64,000 nt of DNA. Source: CAWAMR01 sp963783095 (lineage in GTDB: Bacteria; Planctomycetota; Planctomycetia; Gemmatales; Gemmataceae). A model generated the notes under the pieces. It made no database searches and was not told the origin of the DNA. It saw only the letters and a program-made list of their open reading frames with translations. The DNA lies in assembly GCA_963783095.1 (NCBI GenBank), contig CAWAMR010000013.1, positions 1 through 64,000 of the forward strand. Reading direction: 5' to 3'. Made by a program: the position numbers and the translations under genes. Shown piece after piece: positions 18,656 through 28,073 of this stretch (within the stretch, counting starts at the first letter, position 1; each line of letters starts with the position of its first letter).

Positions 18656-21600
18656 ATGAACGACCTTGAAAATACAGGTGCTTTCCAGCCTGACGGCCCG
18701 GATTTGCCCGCTGTTGATTTCAATGCCGCCCTGCCTACGCAAGTCGGTCGCTATCGGATCGAAAAGGTTCTGGGCAAAGGCGGCTTCGGCCTCGTCTACC
18801 TCGCTCACGACGACCAGTTGCAGCGACTCGTGGCTATCAAGGTTCCGCACGCCCGTCTTGTGGCGAAGACTTCGGATGCCGAAGCCTATCTGACTGAAGC
18901 CCGCACCGTAGCCAGCCTCGATCACCCGAACATCGTTCCCGTGCATGACGTGGGTAGTACCGAGGACTGCCCCTTTTTCATCGTCTCGAAATACATCGAT
19001 GGCACCGACCTCGCCACAAGGCTCAGGCAATCCCGGCTGTCGATCCAAGAAAACGTTGAACTGGTGGCGACGGTGGCCGAGGCACTTCATTTTGCCCACA
19101 AACAAGGTTTGGTGCATCGGGACATCAAGCCCGGCAACATCCTCCTCGACAAAAGCGGTAAGCCGTTCGTTGCCGATTTCGGGCTGGCTTTGCGAGAGCA
19201 GGACGTGGGCAAGGGGCCGCGTTATGCCGGGACGCCCGCCTACATGAGTCCTGAACAGGCCCGTGGGGAAGGACACCGGGTCGATGGCCGCAGCGACATC
19301 TTCAGCCTGGGCGTCGTCTTCTACGAACTGTTGGTGGGACGCCAGCCATTCCGGGCCGACTCGCAAACAGAATTGATGGATCAGGTGGCCACCCACGAAC
19401 CTCGTCCACTTCGACAGGTGGATGAAGGCATTCCGAAGGAACTGGAACGGATTTGTTTCAAGGCAATAGCGAAACGAGCTTCCGAACGATACATGACGGC
19501 CAAGGATCTGGCCGACGACCTGCGACACTTTCAACGGGTGGAGGGTGGCGTGTGCAGTGTGGCGGGAACAGAACGGACGACTTCTGCCACCCCACTCAAC
19601 ACGCCCCCGTCTCCTCCCTCCACCCACCACTCGCCACCCTCCACTCCGTCCTCACCCCACCACACTCCACACGTCACCGCCATTAAGATTGTGCCGAAGG
19701 GCTTGCGGTCGTTCGATGCCCACGATGCCGACTTCTTCCTCGAACTGTTGCCGGGGCCACGGGACCGGGGCGGGTTGCCCGACAGCCTACGGTTCTGGAA
19801 GACCCGCATCGAGGAAAAAGACGCCGACAACACCTTCACCGTGGGCTTGATCTACGGGCCAAGTGGCTGTGGTAAATCGTCATTGGTGAAGGCGGGGTTG
19901 CTGCCTCGCCTGTCCGACGACGTGATCGCCGTCTACGTCGAAGCCACCGCTACGGAAACAGAAATTCGCTTACTCAACGGCCTGCGCAAACGGTGTCCGG
20001 CCTTGCCCGACAGCTTAAATTTGAAAGCAACGCTGGCGGCGCTTCGTCGGGGCCAGGGCATCCTGGTGGGGAAGAAGGTGGTAATCGTTCTCGACCAGTT
20101 CGAACAGTGGCTCCATGCCAAGAAGGAAGAACTGAGCACCGAACTGGTACAAGCCCTGCGACAGTGCGACGGCGGCCGGGTGCAGTGCATTGTCATGGTG
20201 CGGGATGACTTCTGGCTGACGGTGAGCCGATTCCTGCGGGATTTGGAAATCCGACTGGTCGAGGGGCAGAACAGTGCGTTGGCCGACCTATTTGACCTGG
20301 ACCATGCCAAAAAAGTATTGGCGGCATTCGGGCGGGCCTTTGGTAAACTTCCCGAGAATCCCGGCGACACGACCAAAGACCAAAAGGAGTTTGTAAATCA
20401 GGCCGTGTCCGGCTTGGCCCAGGAAGGCAAAGTCATCTGCGTACGGCTGGCCCTGTTCGCGGAGATGATGAAGGGCAAAGCGTGGACACCTGCCTCCCTG
20501 AAAGCCGTGGGTGGCACGGAGGGTGTCGGTGTCACTTTCCTCGAAGAGACGTTCAGTTCAGCCACGGCTCCTCCTGAACATCGCTACCACCAGAAAGCCG
20601 CCAGGGCCAACCTGAAAGCCCTGTTGCCGGAAACCGGCAGCGACATCAAGGGTCACATGCGGTCGTATGCCGAGTTGCTGGAGGCGTCGGGCTATGGGAG
20701 CCGGCCCAAGGACTTCGATGACCTGATTCGCATTCTCGACAACGAACTCCGCCTCATCACGCCAACCGATCCCGAAGGGGCGGAGGGTGGCGAAGGGGTG
20801 GAGGGTGGCGAGTGGAGGGTGGAGGAAAAGAATACCTCGACTCCCTCCACCCTCCACTCGCCACCCTCCACCCGCTCCGCCACCCGCTACTACCAACTGA
20901 CCCACGACTATTTGGTTCACTCCTTGCGGGACTGGCTCACCCGCAAGCAGAAGGAGACTCGCCGGGGCCGGGCAGAGCTGCTGCTGGCGGATCGGGCGGC
21001 GGAGTGGAATGCTCGCCCTGAGAACCGGCAACTACCGTCACTGTTGCAATGGTTGAGTATCCGGTGGCACACAAACAAGAAGAACCGGACGCCGCCGCAG
21101 AAGAAGATGATGGCAAAGGCGGAGCGGTATCATGCGGTGCGAGGGCTGGTGGTCGGAGTCTTGCTGGCGGTTGCTGCGATCGCCGGTTTGACGATTCGAG
21201 ATCGGGTCGAGGCGAAACAGAAGGCGAGTCGTGAGCAGGCCGAGGAGGAGCGAAGGGCCACACACGCTGCTGGATTGGTCCAGGCCGTTCTGAACGCCGA
21301 ACCGGCGCAAACAGCGACCATCATCGGCGAGATGGCCGAATATCGCAAATGGACCGATCCGCTGCTTCGTGAAGAGTACGGTAAGGCGGCAGACAAACCC
21401 AGGCAGAAACTCCATGCGAGCCTGGCCCTGTTGCCGGTGGACGGCACGCAGGTCGCTTACCTTCACGGTCGCCTGCTCGACGCCGACCCGCACGAAGTTC
21501 CGGTGATCCGTGACGCTTTGGCCTCGCACAGGGACGAGTTGCTCGACAGGTTGTGGGCGGTAGTTGAATCACCGGAAAAAGGCAAGGAGTCGCAAAGGTT

Positions 21601-23342
21601 GCGAGCGGCAGCGGCTTTGGCGAAGTACGACCCGGAGAACGAGAAGTGGGAAAAATCGAGCGGCCCGGTCGCGGATCAATTGGTAGCTGAGAATCCGGTG
21701 TTTTTGGGCCTGTGGATGGAGGGTTTTCGCCCGATCAAAGGAAAGCTGTTGGAGTCGCTGAAAATCATCTATGGAAACCCCAACGGTCGGGAAACGGATC
21801 GCAGTTTGGCAACGAGTATTCTCGCCGACTATGCTGCCGACCGGCCGGGGGTTTTGGCCGATCTGCTGATGAAGGCCGACGAGAAGCAGTTTGCCGTAAT
21901 CTTTCGGGTGGCGGGAGGGTGGAGGGCCGAGGGAAAAGACGGGGATTCTTCGCCCTCCACCCTGCACCCTTCACTCGCCACCTTGCTGCCCCTTCTGACC
22001 GCTGAGATCGACAAGAAGTTGCCGCCGGAACTGCCTTCCTCGGACGACGGCAGGGAGAAACTGGCGAAGCGGCAGGCGAATGCAGCTGTGGCCCTTTTGC
22101 GAATGAACCAACCAGCGAAGGTCTGGCCGCTGTTGAAGCACAGTCCCGATCCGAGAGTGCGAAGTTATCTGATTCATCGCCTTGGTCCGCTGGGAGCCGA
22201 TGGCCAGTCCATCGTCAATCGCTTGGATCAGGAACCGGACATCGGCATTCGCCGGGCGTTGTTGCTGAGTTTGGGACAGTTTGCGGAGAAGGATCTTTCG
22301 CTTGAAGACCGTAAGCCGGTCCTGGAGAGGTTGAAGGCGATTTATAGTGCCGAAGCCGATCCTGGCCTTCATGCGTCGGCAGAATGGCTATTGCGGACAT
22401 GGAAGGAAGAGGGGTGGCTAAAACAGGAGAATGAGAAATGGGCAAGCGGACGGGTGGCGGGTGGAGCGTGGCGAGTGGCGGGGAAAGGCAAAATGGTCCC
22501 TCCACCGTCCACCAATCACACTTTGCCCGGCTGGTACGTCAACACGCAGGGGCAGACGTTCGTAGTGATTCCCGGCCCGGTGAAGTTCACGATGGGATCG
22601 CCGGCCACCGAAGTCGGCAGGCAAAATCCCGAGGTTGAACACAAGGTGCGAATCCGACGGACGTTTGCAATTGCCGCCAAGTTGGTGACTTTGGAGCAAT
22701 ATCGCCATTTTGCTGAAGGTTATTCTGGTCCCGCCGACTTCGTTCGGGCTGGGGACTTGCCGCAGGTGGTCATCAACTGGTACACGGCCGCAGCATATTG
22801 CAACTGGTTGAGTGAGCAGGAAGGCATTCCGCGGGAGCAGTGGTGTTATCTGCCGAACAAGGAGGGCAAATTCGAAGATGGCATGAGTCTGTCGCCCAAC
22901 TATCTGAACCTGGCCGGTTATCGGCTCCCGACCGAGGCGGAAATGGAATATGCGACTCGTGCGGGTGCGCTGACGAGTCGGTATTTTGGCGAGTCCGACG
23001 AGTTGCTGCCGCAGTATGCGTGGTACACCAGGAACTCGAACGAGAAACCGTGGCCGGTGGGGAGCTTAAAGCCCAACGATTTGGGACTATTCGATGTCCA
23101 GGGGAATGCGTTTACGTGGTGTCAGGAAAGCTACAAAGAATACTCCCCAGACAAAGGAGATGAAGCGGCAGAGGACCGGGAAGATGCGGGAGTGGTGAAA
23201 AGTACGAATCGCCGTGTGCTGCGTGGCGGATCGTTCAACGATCCTGCGTCGCTCTTGTCGCTCTTCCAATCGTGCATTGAATGTGCCACCGTTCCAAAAC
23301 TACCGCTACGGATTTCGTGCGGCGCGGACTTTTACCCCTTGA
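18656..23342 (+). CDS. Ser/Thr kinase–STAND NTPase–HEAT–FGE-like protein, paralogue 2
   Basis: About 1,560 aa. Residues ~28-290 are a complete kinase (GKGGFGLV, AIKVP, HRDIKPGNILL, DFGLA, TPAYMSPEQARG). Residues ~345-760 are a STAND-type ATPase (Walker A YGPSGCGKSS ~399, Walker B VVIVLDQFEQW) with a helical arm (YYQLTHDYLVHSLRDWL). A membrane helix (VVGVLLAVAAIAGLTI) is near 831, followed by HEAT-like helices. The FGE/C-type-lectin-like domain runs from GWYVNTQGQTFVVIPG (~1292). It probably senses a ligand outside and signals through the kinase. The last ~30 codons shift frame near 23262; the proper end reads FQNYRYGFRAARTFTP and stops at 23342. Four palindromic inserts lie inside, all in frame. 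Confidence 0.85.
19536..19679. repeat. Intragenic palindromic insert 3
   Basis: The G-rich arm (19536-19566) and long C-rich arm (~19586-19678) translate as EGGVCSVAG and a Ser/Pro/Thr/His stretch (PPSPPSTHHSPPSTPSSP). It is in frame between the kinase and STAND domains. Confidence 0.8.
20777..20885. repeat. Intragenic palindromic insert 4
   Basis: The best copy: 20796-20824 and 20845-20873 are perfect 29-nt reverse complements with a 20-nt loop. It encodes EGGEGVEGGEWRVEE, then STPSTLHSPPSTRSAT, inside the helical arm of the STAND region just before YYQLTHDYL. Paralogue 1 lacks this whole region. Confidence 0.85.
21906..21983. repeat. Intragenic palindromic insert 5
   Basis: The G-rich arm (~21906-21932) and C-rich arm (~21953-21983) encode RVAGGWRAEG and SPSTLHPSLATL. 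It interrupts the helical repeats right after DEKQFAVIF, where paralogue 1 instead continues with its extra ~240-aa region. Confidence 0.75.
22451..22531. repeat. Intragenic palindromic insert 6
   Basis: The G-rich arm (22451-22483) and C-rich arm (~22498-22530) encode GRVAGGAWRVAGKGK and PPPSTNHTLPG, directly before the FGE-like domain. The site is the same as insert 2 in paralogue 1. Confidence 0.75.
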
Positions 23343-23899
23343 TGCTCTGCTGCTTCAGCACATCGAGAGCGACGGCTTCGTACACAAGGCGATTGACACT
23401 CTTGGCAAACTGCAGCGTATGAGCCGGGAGTTCCATTCGCTCGCCCAGGACATCCCTTCGACAAGTCAAATAGATCAGGTCAAAAATCATCTGTATAGCG
23501 ATACCAAGCGCCGTAGAGATGTTCGCAACCGCCGTAATGAGGTTTTTCTCGCGAATAGATGATACCGTAGCTGCGAAATATCCCCAAGATGGTGAAGATT
23601 TTGACTTCTCCCTCCGAATCATGAATCACTCTCTCTACATAAAACAATCCTACCCGCCTTTCGACAACGTATTGGAGCGAAATCCAGATGATCCCAAAGA
23701 GCACCATGAGGAATTGTGCAAAACAGCCCATTCCCGCATCAGTGTAGAGGTAAAGAAGACCGAGAGTCCAAATTCCACAGAAAACGATAATGGAGAACTT
23801 GGTGACAGTTGGAGAATTACATCCGCAATCTGCAGCAGAGTCAGCTTCTTCCCGAGGGTTCATCCGTGACCTCCATTCTCGGATAGGAATAATGGGCAT
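23332..23899 (-). CDS. Hypothetical membrane protein (one frame change)
   Basis: No family is recognised. The first frame (from 23899) has a Cys-containing N-terminus and two hydrophobic helices (FSIIVFCGIWTLGLLYLY, FLMVLFGIIWISLQYVV), then VERVIHDSEGEVKIFTILG. Near 23545 the frame better continues as NLITAVANISTALGIAIQMI, a third hydrophobic helix, and ends KQQSIKG at 23332. The product would be about 190 aa in the inner membrane. It converges on kinase paralogue 2 and overlaps its end by about 11 nt. Confidence 0.5.
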
Positions 23900-23975
23900 T
23901 GTAGCGGGAAGTATCTGCTAATTCAAAACGCGCCTGTTGAATCAAATTGCACAACTGCTGTTGTGGAGGAGAACC

Positions 23976-24826
23976 TTGCTCTCACAATTCATCCAGCTTG
24001 CCTGCTCATGGGAGGCGACCGCGCCAAAGCGGGCAACGTCCATCCATCCGCTTCGTTTGCCAATCTGACCTATTCGGATTTCCTTCTCAGTGCCCAGGCC
24101 GTTGCGCCGATAATCGCCAACGCTCCATTGCAGCCGCTCGGCGTAACCATCTGCGATGCCGTTCGGGCTACGCGCGGCGTGGTTTCCACGAATACGAACC
24201 TCGGCATCATCTTGTTGCTGGCACCGCTGGCGAAGGCTGTAAATCCGAGAAAAGACATCCATCGGGTTTTATCGGAAACCACCCTGGCAGATGCAAAGCT
24301 CGTTTACGAGGCGATTCGGCTCGCTCACCCCGGCGGCATTGGCAAGGTTCAAGAACAAGACATCGCCGATGAGCCGACGCAAACCCTGCGCGAAGTGATG
24401 GCGCTGGCAGCGGATCGAGACCTGATCGCGCGGCAATATGTCGATGATTTCCGCGACGTTCTCGAGGACGGCGTGTTTGCCTTGACGGATGGATACATGG
24501 AATTCGGCAATGTCGAAGCGGCAATCATTTTTTGCCAGCTTCATTGGCTGGCGAATTATCCCGATTCGCTGATCGTCCGCAAACGAGGGTTGGCGGAAGC
24601 CGAGGAGGTCATGCGACGGGCAAAAGAGATCGCAGAAACAGGATTGGCCACTCCGGCAGGACAACATGCCTATGCAGAACTCGACCGTTGGCTGCGTGCG
24701 GAAGGGCACTCACGCAATCCCGGAACGAGTGCCGACCTGGTGACGGCTTGCTTGTTCGTAGCGCTACGGGAACATAGGATACACGTTACTTCTCCGTTTC
24801 CCTGGGATGAGTTGTCTGCATCATGA
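23976..24826 (+). CDS. CitG-like triphosphoribosyl-dephospho-CoA synthase family protein (frame change near start)
   Basis: CitG-type enzymes join ATP and dephospho-CoA. Planctomycete and methylotroph homologues occur with C1 cofactor genes and may act there. The better N-terminus is TTG 23976 after GGAGGAG, reading LSQFIQLACSWEATAPK; near 24030 the frame changes to AGNVHPSASFANLTYSDF. The conserved strings NTNLGIILLLAPL (~78), RLAHPGGIGKVQEQDI (~118) and HSRNPGTSADLVTACLF (~265) mark the family. It ends in an ATGA overlap with the PTPS-like gene, so the two are translationally coupled. Duplicated copies of its 5' end lie before each kinase gene. Confidence 0.75.
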
Positions 24827-25315
24827 CTTCCGAACGCTATAAAGTTCACGTCTCGAAGGATTATCTGGTCTTTTGCTCCGGGCACTTCATTTCGTTCGAG
24901 GGGAGCAAGTGCGAAAGGCTGCACGGGCACAATTACCGCGCATGCGGTCGAGGTCGAGGGGCCTCTCGACGAGAACTTTTACGTCTTCGACTTCATTGCC
25001 TTGAAGAACGCAACCAAGAAGATCGTGGATGAACTCGATCATTACATGCTGTTGCCGACCAAGAACAAGCTCATATTGGTTGAAGAGCAGCAGAAACGGG
25101 TTCGCGTGACCTACAAGGATCAGGAATGGATCTTCCCGCGCGGCGATTGCGTGCTGCTGCCGATCGAAAATACAACCGCGGAGATGCTAGCCCGCTATAT
25201 CGCTCATAGGCTCCTCGCGGACATCCGGGACCAATATGGTTATGTACCGGAAGTGTTACGCGTTGAAGTGGAAGAGAGTTTTGGGCAATCGGCGGAATTC
25301 GAGATGACAAGGTGA
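24823..25315 (+). CDS. 6-pyruvoyl-tetrahydropterin synthase/QueD family protein (one frame change)
   Basis: The family converts dihydroneopterin triphosphate to pterin intermediates. Zinc ligands are visible: SGHF (~20) and LHGHNY (~36), with the catalytic Cys in SKCERLHG. After HGHNYR the frame shifts near 24942; the right continuation is AVEVEGPLDENFYVFDF, then LKNATKKIVDELDHYMLLP, the ENTTAEMLARYIAHRL helix, and VEVEESFGQSAEF at the end. It is coupled to the CitG-like gene by ATGA. With the MfnE-like gene at 30.5 kb this suggests tetrahydromethanopterin/methanofuran-type C1 cofactor synthesis, an inference. Its stop codon lies in the first unit of the 25.3-kb repeat. Confidence 0.8.
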
Positions 25316-25408
25316 CAAGGTGACAAGGTGACAAGGTCATCAACAATTGTTGATGGACGTATTTTGTCACCTTGTCACCTTGTCACCTTGTCATCTTCCG
25401 AACCTTGT
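25304..25408. repeat. Octamer-iterated inverted repeat (GTGACAAG)n
   Basis: Four tandem units of (A/G)TGACAAG (25304-25335) and about four of CTTGTCAC/T (25363-25408) face each other. Between them is the perfect palindrome CATCAACAATTGTTGATG (25338-25355). The structure sits exactly between two convergent genes and may act as a two-way terminator. Confidence 0.85.
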
Positions 25409-25412
25409 CATC

Positions 25413-26776
25413 TTATTCCGACGGTAACCAGCCCCGCTGCAATTGACCATTCCGTATCCGATAGAACTTCACCGGAGCGAAAGTGGCCAGGTCGGGATGA
25501 CTGATAACGAATGTGACATTGTCCAGATTGACCGTTTCCCATTGATGCAGGCCGATCAGGATGTCCCCACGCTGAAAGCCGGCCCGTGAGGCGACGGTAT
25601 CCGCATTCACCTCGGTAACCAACATCCCGCCGTGCAGTTGGGGATTGACCTTCGCTACCGCATCCACACCCACCGATACCCCCTTGATTCCGAATTTCTT
25701 CCATACCAGATCGGCCTGGGCCGGGACCGCCAACTTCTCGCCGGCCTTCAACACGAGTTCGGTCTTCACTTCGGCACCGTTGCGACGCACGACCAGAGTA
25801 ATCTTCTCTCCGGTTGATTTGTCGAGCATGGCCCGCTCGAGATCGAGCGAGCAGCGAATGGTGGTTTCGCCGACTTTCTCGAGCACATCGCCCGATTGAA
25901 TGCCGGCTTTCGAAGCGGGACTATTGGCTTCGCAGCGTTCCACGACGACCCAGCGCCTTGATCGGGTTGTCTGTCGTATCCATCTCATCTTTCAAGCCGA
26001 TCCCGTGCGAATTACCGGTGCGACGTTTGATACTCAACATCTCGGTCGCGGTCTTCATCATGTTATCGACCGGAATGGCGAAGCCGATCCCCTGGGCACC
26101 GGCCCGGATCGCGACGTTGATGCCGATCAGTTCGCCGTGGATGTTCAACAGCGGCCCGCCGGAGTTGCCGGGATTGATGCTGGCATCGGTCTGAATCAGC
26201 GACTTGTAGGATACATCTTTGTTCAGAGTCACGTCGCGTTTCAAGGCGCTGACGATGCCGCGCGTGACGGTGTGTTCGTAGCCGAAGGCGTTGCCGATGG
26301 CGATGACCGGCTCGCCGAGCATCAGATCGGTGGCAGTGCCCAGCGGAATCGTCGGGCAGCGGTTTGTTGGTGATCGATCTTGATGATGGCCAGGTCGGCT
26401 TCGGGATCGCGGGCCATGACGCGGGCTGGCGAGTGCGGTCCCGTCTTGCAGGCGGACCCGCAATAAGCTGCACGTCATCGACGACGTGATAATTGGTGAT
26501 GATGTAGCCGCGCGGGTCGATGACGACGCCGGTGCCCATGCCGTTGACGCGATGCTGTGTCAAATTGAGATTGAGATACTTCTCGCGGTTGTCGAAGGTA
26601 ACGGTCCGTTCGCTGTGAATGTTGACCACCGCTCCCTTGACCCGCTCGACCACTTCGACCAGCGCGGTCCGGCGAAGATTGGTCCCCGGCCGTGCTGGAA
26701 ATTCATCAGCAGCTGCCGGTGCGATGAAGAGGAAAAAGGAGATGATTTTCAAGAGACAGCGACTTGAGACAGGCAT
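25413..26776 (-). CDS. S1C (HtrA/DegP-like) serine protease with PDZ domains (frame changes)
   Basis: An envelope protease for misfolded proteins. ATG 26776 opens a signal peptide (LLKIISFFLFIAPAAADE). The trypsin-like domain has IITNYHVVDD with the catalytic His (~95) and DASINPGNSGGPLLN with the Ser (~203). The Asp region is blurred by a frame change near 26440, though another frame there still carries an Asp-Leu-Ala-type strand. A second change near 25950 leads to the PDZ part (VERCEANSPASKAGIQSGDVL) and a second PDZ-like repeat (VTEVNADTVASRAGFQRGDIL). The length (~450 aa) suits a two-PDZ HtrA. It stands alone and converges on the PTPS-like gene across the octamer repeat. Confidence 0.8.
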
Positions 26777-27066
26777 GTTGGCCCCAGTTCCGGGAGACGG
26801 CAAATTGGAGGCTCGGCATTCCGTCACCGATGGCCACGCCACTTACCGCGAGAACTGGAATCGACCTGATTCCCCATAAACCTCCATCTTCCCTGGGTTC
26901 TCGGATCAACCTATCCACTGTCGGCAGGCCAATCTTACCAATCAATCTTGGCAGACCAATGATTCAGAAAAAGGGCAATGCACCGAAAGTATCAATTATG
27001 CCGGATGAATCGTTGTTGTCCGGGCTCAAGAAGTCCCATAGGCTGAGAGAAGCAACAGTTGGCAAT

Positions 27067-27119
27067 GTAGACCGGTCGCTCCGCGACCGGGACTTCCGGT
27101 TGCGGAGCAACCGGCCTAC
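27067..27119. repeat. Hairpin repeat between 26777 and 27153
   Basis: GTAGACCGGTCGCTCCGCGA.. (27067-27090) pairs with ..GCGGAGCAACCGGCCTAC (27096-27119), with four mismatches in 24 nt. The remainder of the 377-nt gap shows no gene or clear signal. Confidence 0.6.
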
Positions 27120-27153
27120 ACTCTGGGCCGTCAAACGGATGGATTGACTCAAA

Positions 27154-27471
27154 ATGACAGCAAAAACTCCCCGCATGGGACAATTAGAAGCAATGTTGGC
27201 CGAGGAGCCTGGCGATGCGGAATTGCACTATTTCCTCGCAATGGAGTATCTCAGTGCCGGAGATGAGGCGGCCGGCACACAAAAGCTAAGAGAATTGACG
27301 AACGATTCGATCTATGTCCCAGCGTTCCTCCAGGCGGGACAGGTAATGGCCCGGCAAGGACAAGTGAAGGAAGCTTGCTATATTTTGCGACGGGGAATTG
27401 AGCTTGCTCAAAAGCAAGGAAACAGCCATGCGCAGGGCGAAATGCAGGGACTGCTCGATAGCCTCGAATAG
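27154..27471 (+). CDS. Small TPR protein
   Basis: The 105-aa soluble protein has about two tetratricopeptide units: LEAMLAEEPGDAELHYFLAMEYLSAGD (split: LEAMLAEEPGDAELHYFLAM) and PAFLQAGQVMARQGQVKEA, followed by a capping helix. Such one-domain TPR proteins act as adaptors. No signal peptide is visible. It is the first of three closely spaced + genes (TPR, ankyrin, retropepsin-like), though 65 nt separate it from the next. Confidence 0.75.
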   Translation: MTAKTPRMGQLEAMLAEEPGDAELHYFLAMEYLSAGDEAAGTQKLRELTNDSIYVPAFLQAGQVMARQGQVKEACYILRRGIELAQKQGNSHAQGEMQGLLDSLE

Positions 27472-27536
27472 TGTTGTGGCTTGAGCGTTGTAGGTCAGGA
27501 CTTCGATCCTGGCCAAACCGGAGAACGAGTAGATCA

Positions 27537-28073
27537 ATGCCAGATGACCTCATCCTTGCCATTGCGTCTGGAATGCCAGTATCATTAGTCGAAATCACCT
27601 GTTTGGGAATTGACATCAATGCATCAGGTGCCCACAACAAAAGAACTGCTCTGACAGCAGCTGCATACGCCGGGAATTCCAACCTCATCAGAGAGCTTGC
27701 GTAAAACGGCGCTAAATTGGATCACTTCGATGAATCTGGGATGCCAGCATTACTTGAAGCCGCCAGCATGGGCCATGAAGGTGCCGTACAGACACTGCTT
27801 GAACTCGGTGTGGACATCGAAACAGAAAGCGGCGGTGGTTCTACTGCATTAATGGTCGCAGCCGCATGGGGTAATTCCGAAGTAGTAAGACTCTTGCTTG
27901 CGCAAGGTGCCGATATTAATCATTGCGACGCTCGCGGGGGCACTGCTCTAATGATTGCAGAAGAAAAGGAACAGAAGCACGTTGCGGCAATACTGAGAGA
28001 GGCCGTTGCCGCAAGTCAGACCACCCATATTCGGCCTGACGGGACCACAACTGACCACCAAGGTTACCGATGA
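27537..28073 (+). CDS. Ankyrin-repeat protein with an in-frame TAA
   Basis: About 178 codons. Ankyrin units are clear: NKRTALTAAAYAGNSNLIREL, GMPALLEAASMGHEGAVQTL, then GSTALMVAAAWGNSEVVRLL and GGTALMIAEEKEQKHVAAIL. Between the first and second, at 27702-27704, the string LA-TAA-NGAKLDH has a stop exactly where the consensus needs one residue. The frame itself is kept, so this is a nonsense change or a base-call error rather than an indel. The first half alone would be 55 aa. ATG 27537 is chosen over an upstream start. It overlaps the retropepsin-like gene by ATGA, so coupling is likely. Confidence 0.65.

Noticed and set aside
23221..23342. A second active DGR variable repeat in paralogue 2
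   Set aside because: It differs from the template at many non-adenine bases (for example GGCC to TTCC and CGC to CAA), so it is homologous domain sequence, not a recent retrohoming product.
23332..23562. An Avd-like helical protein after kinase paralogue 2
   Set aside because: The frames there fit a minus-strand membrane protein, and no four-helix pattern with the basic residues of Avd is visible.
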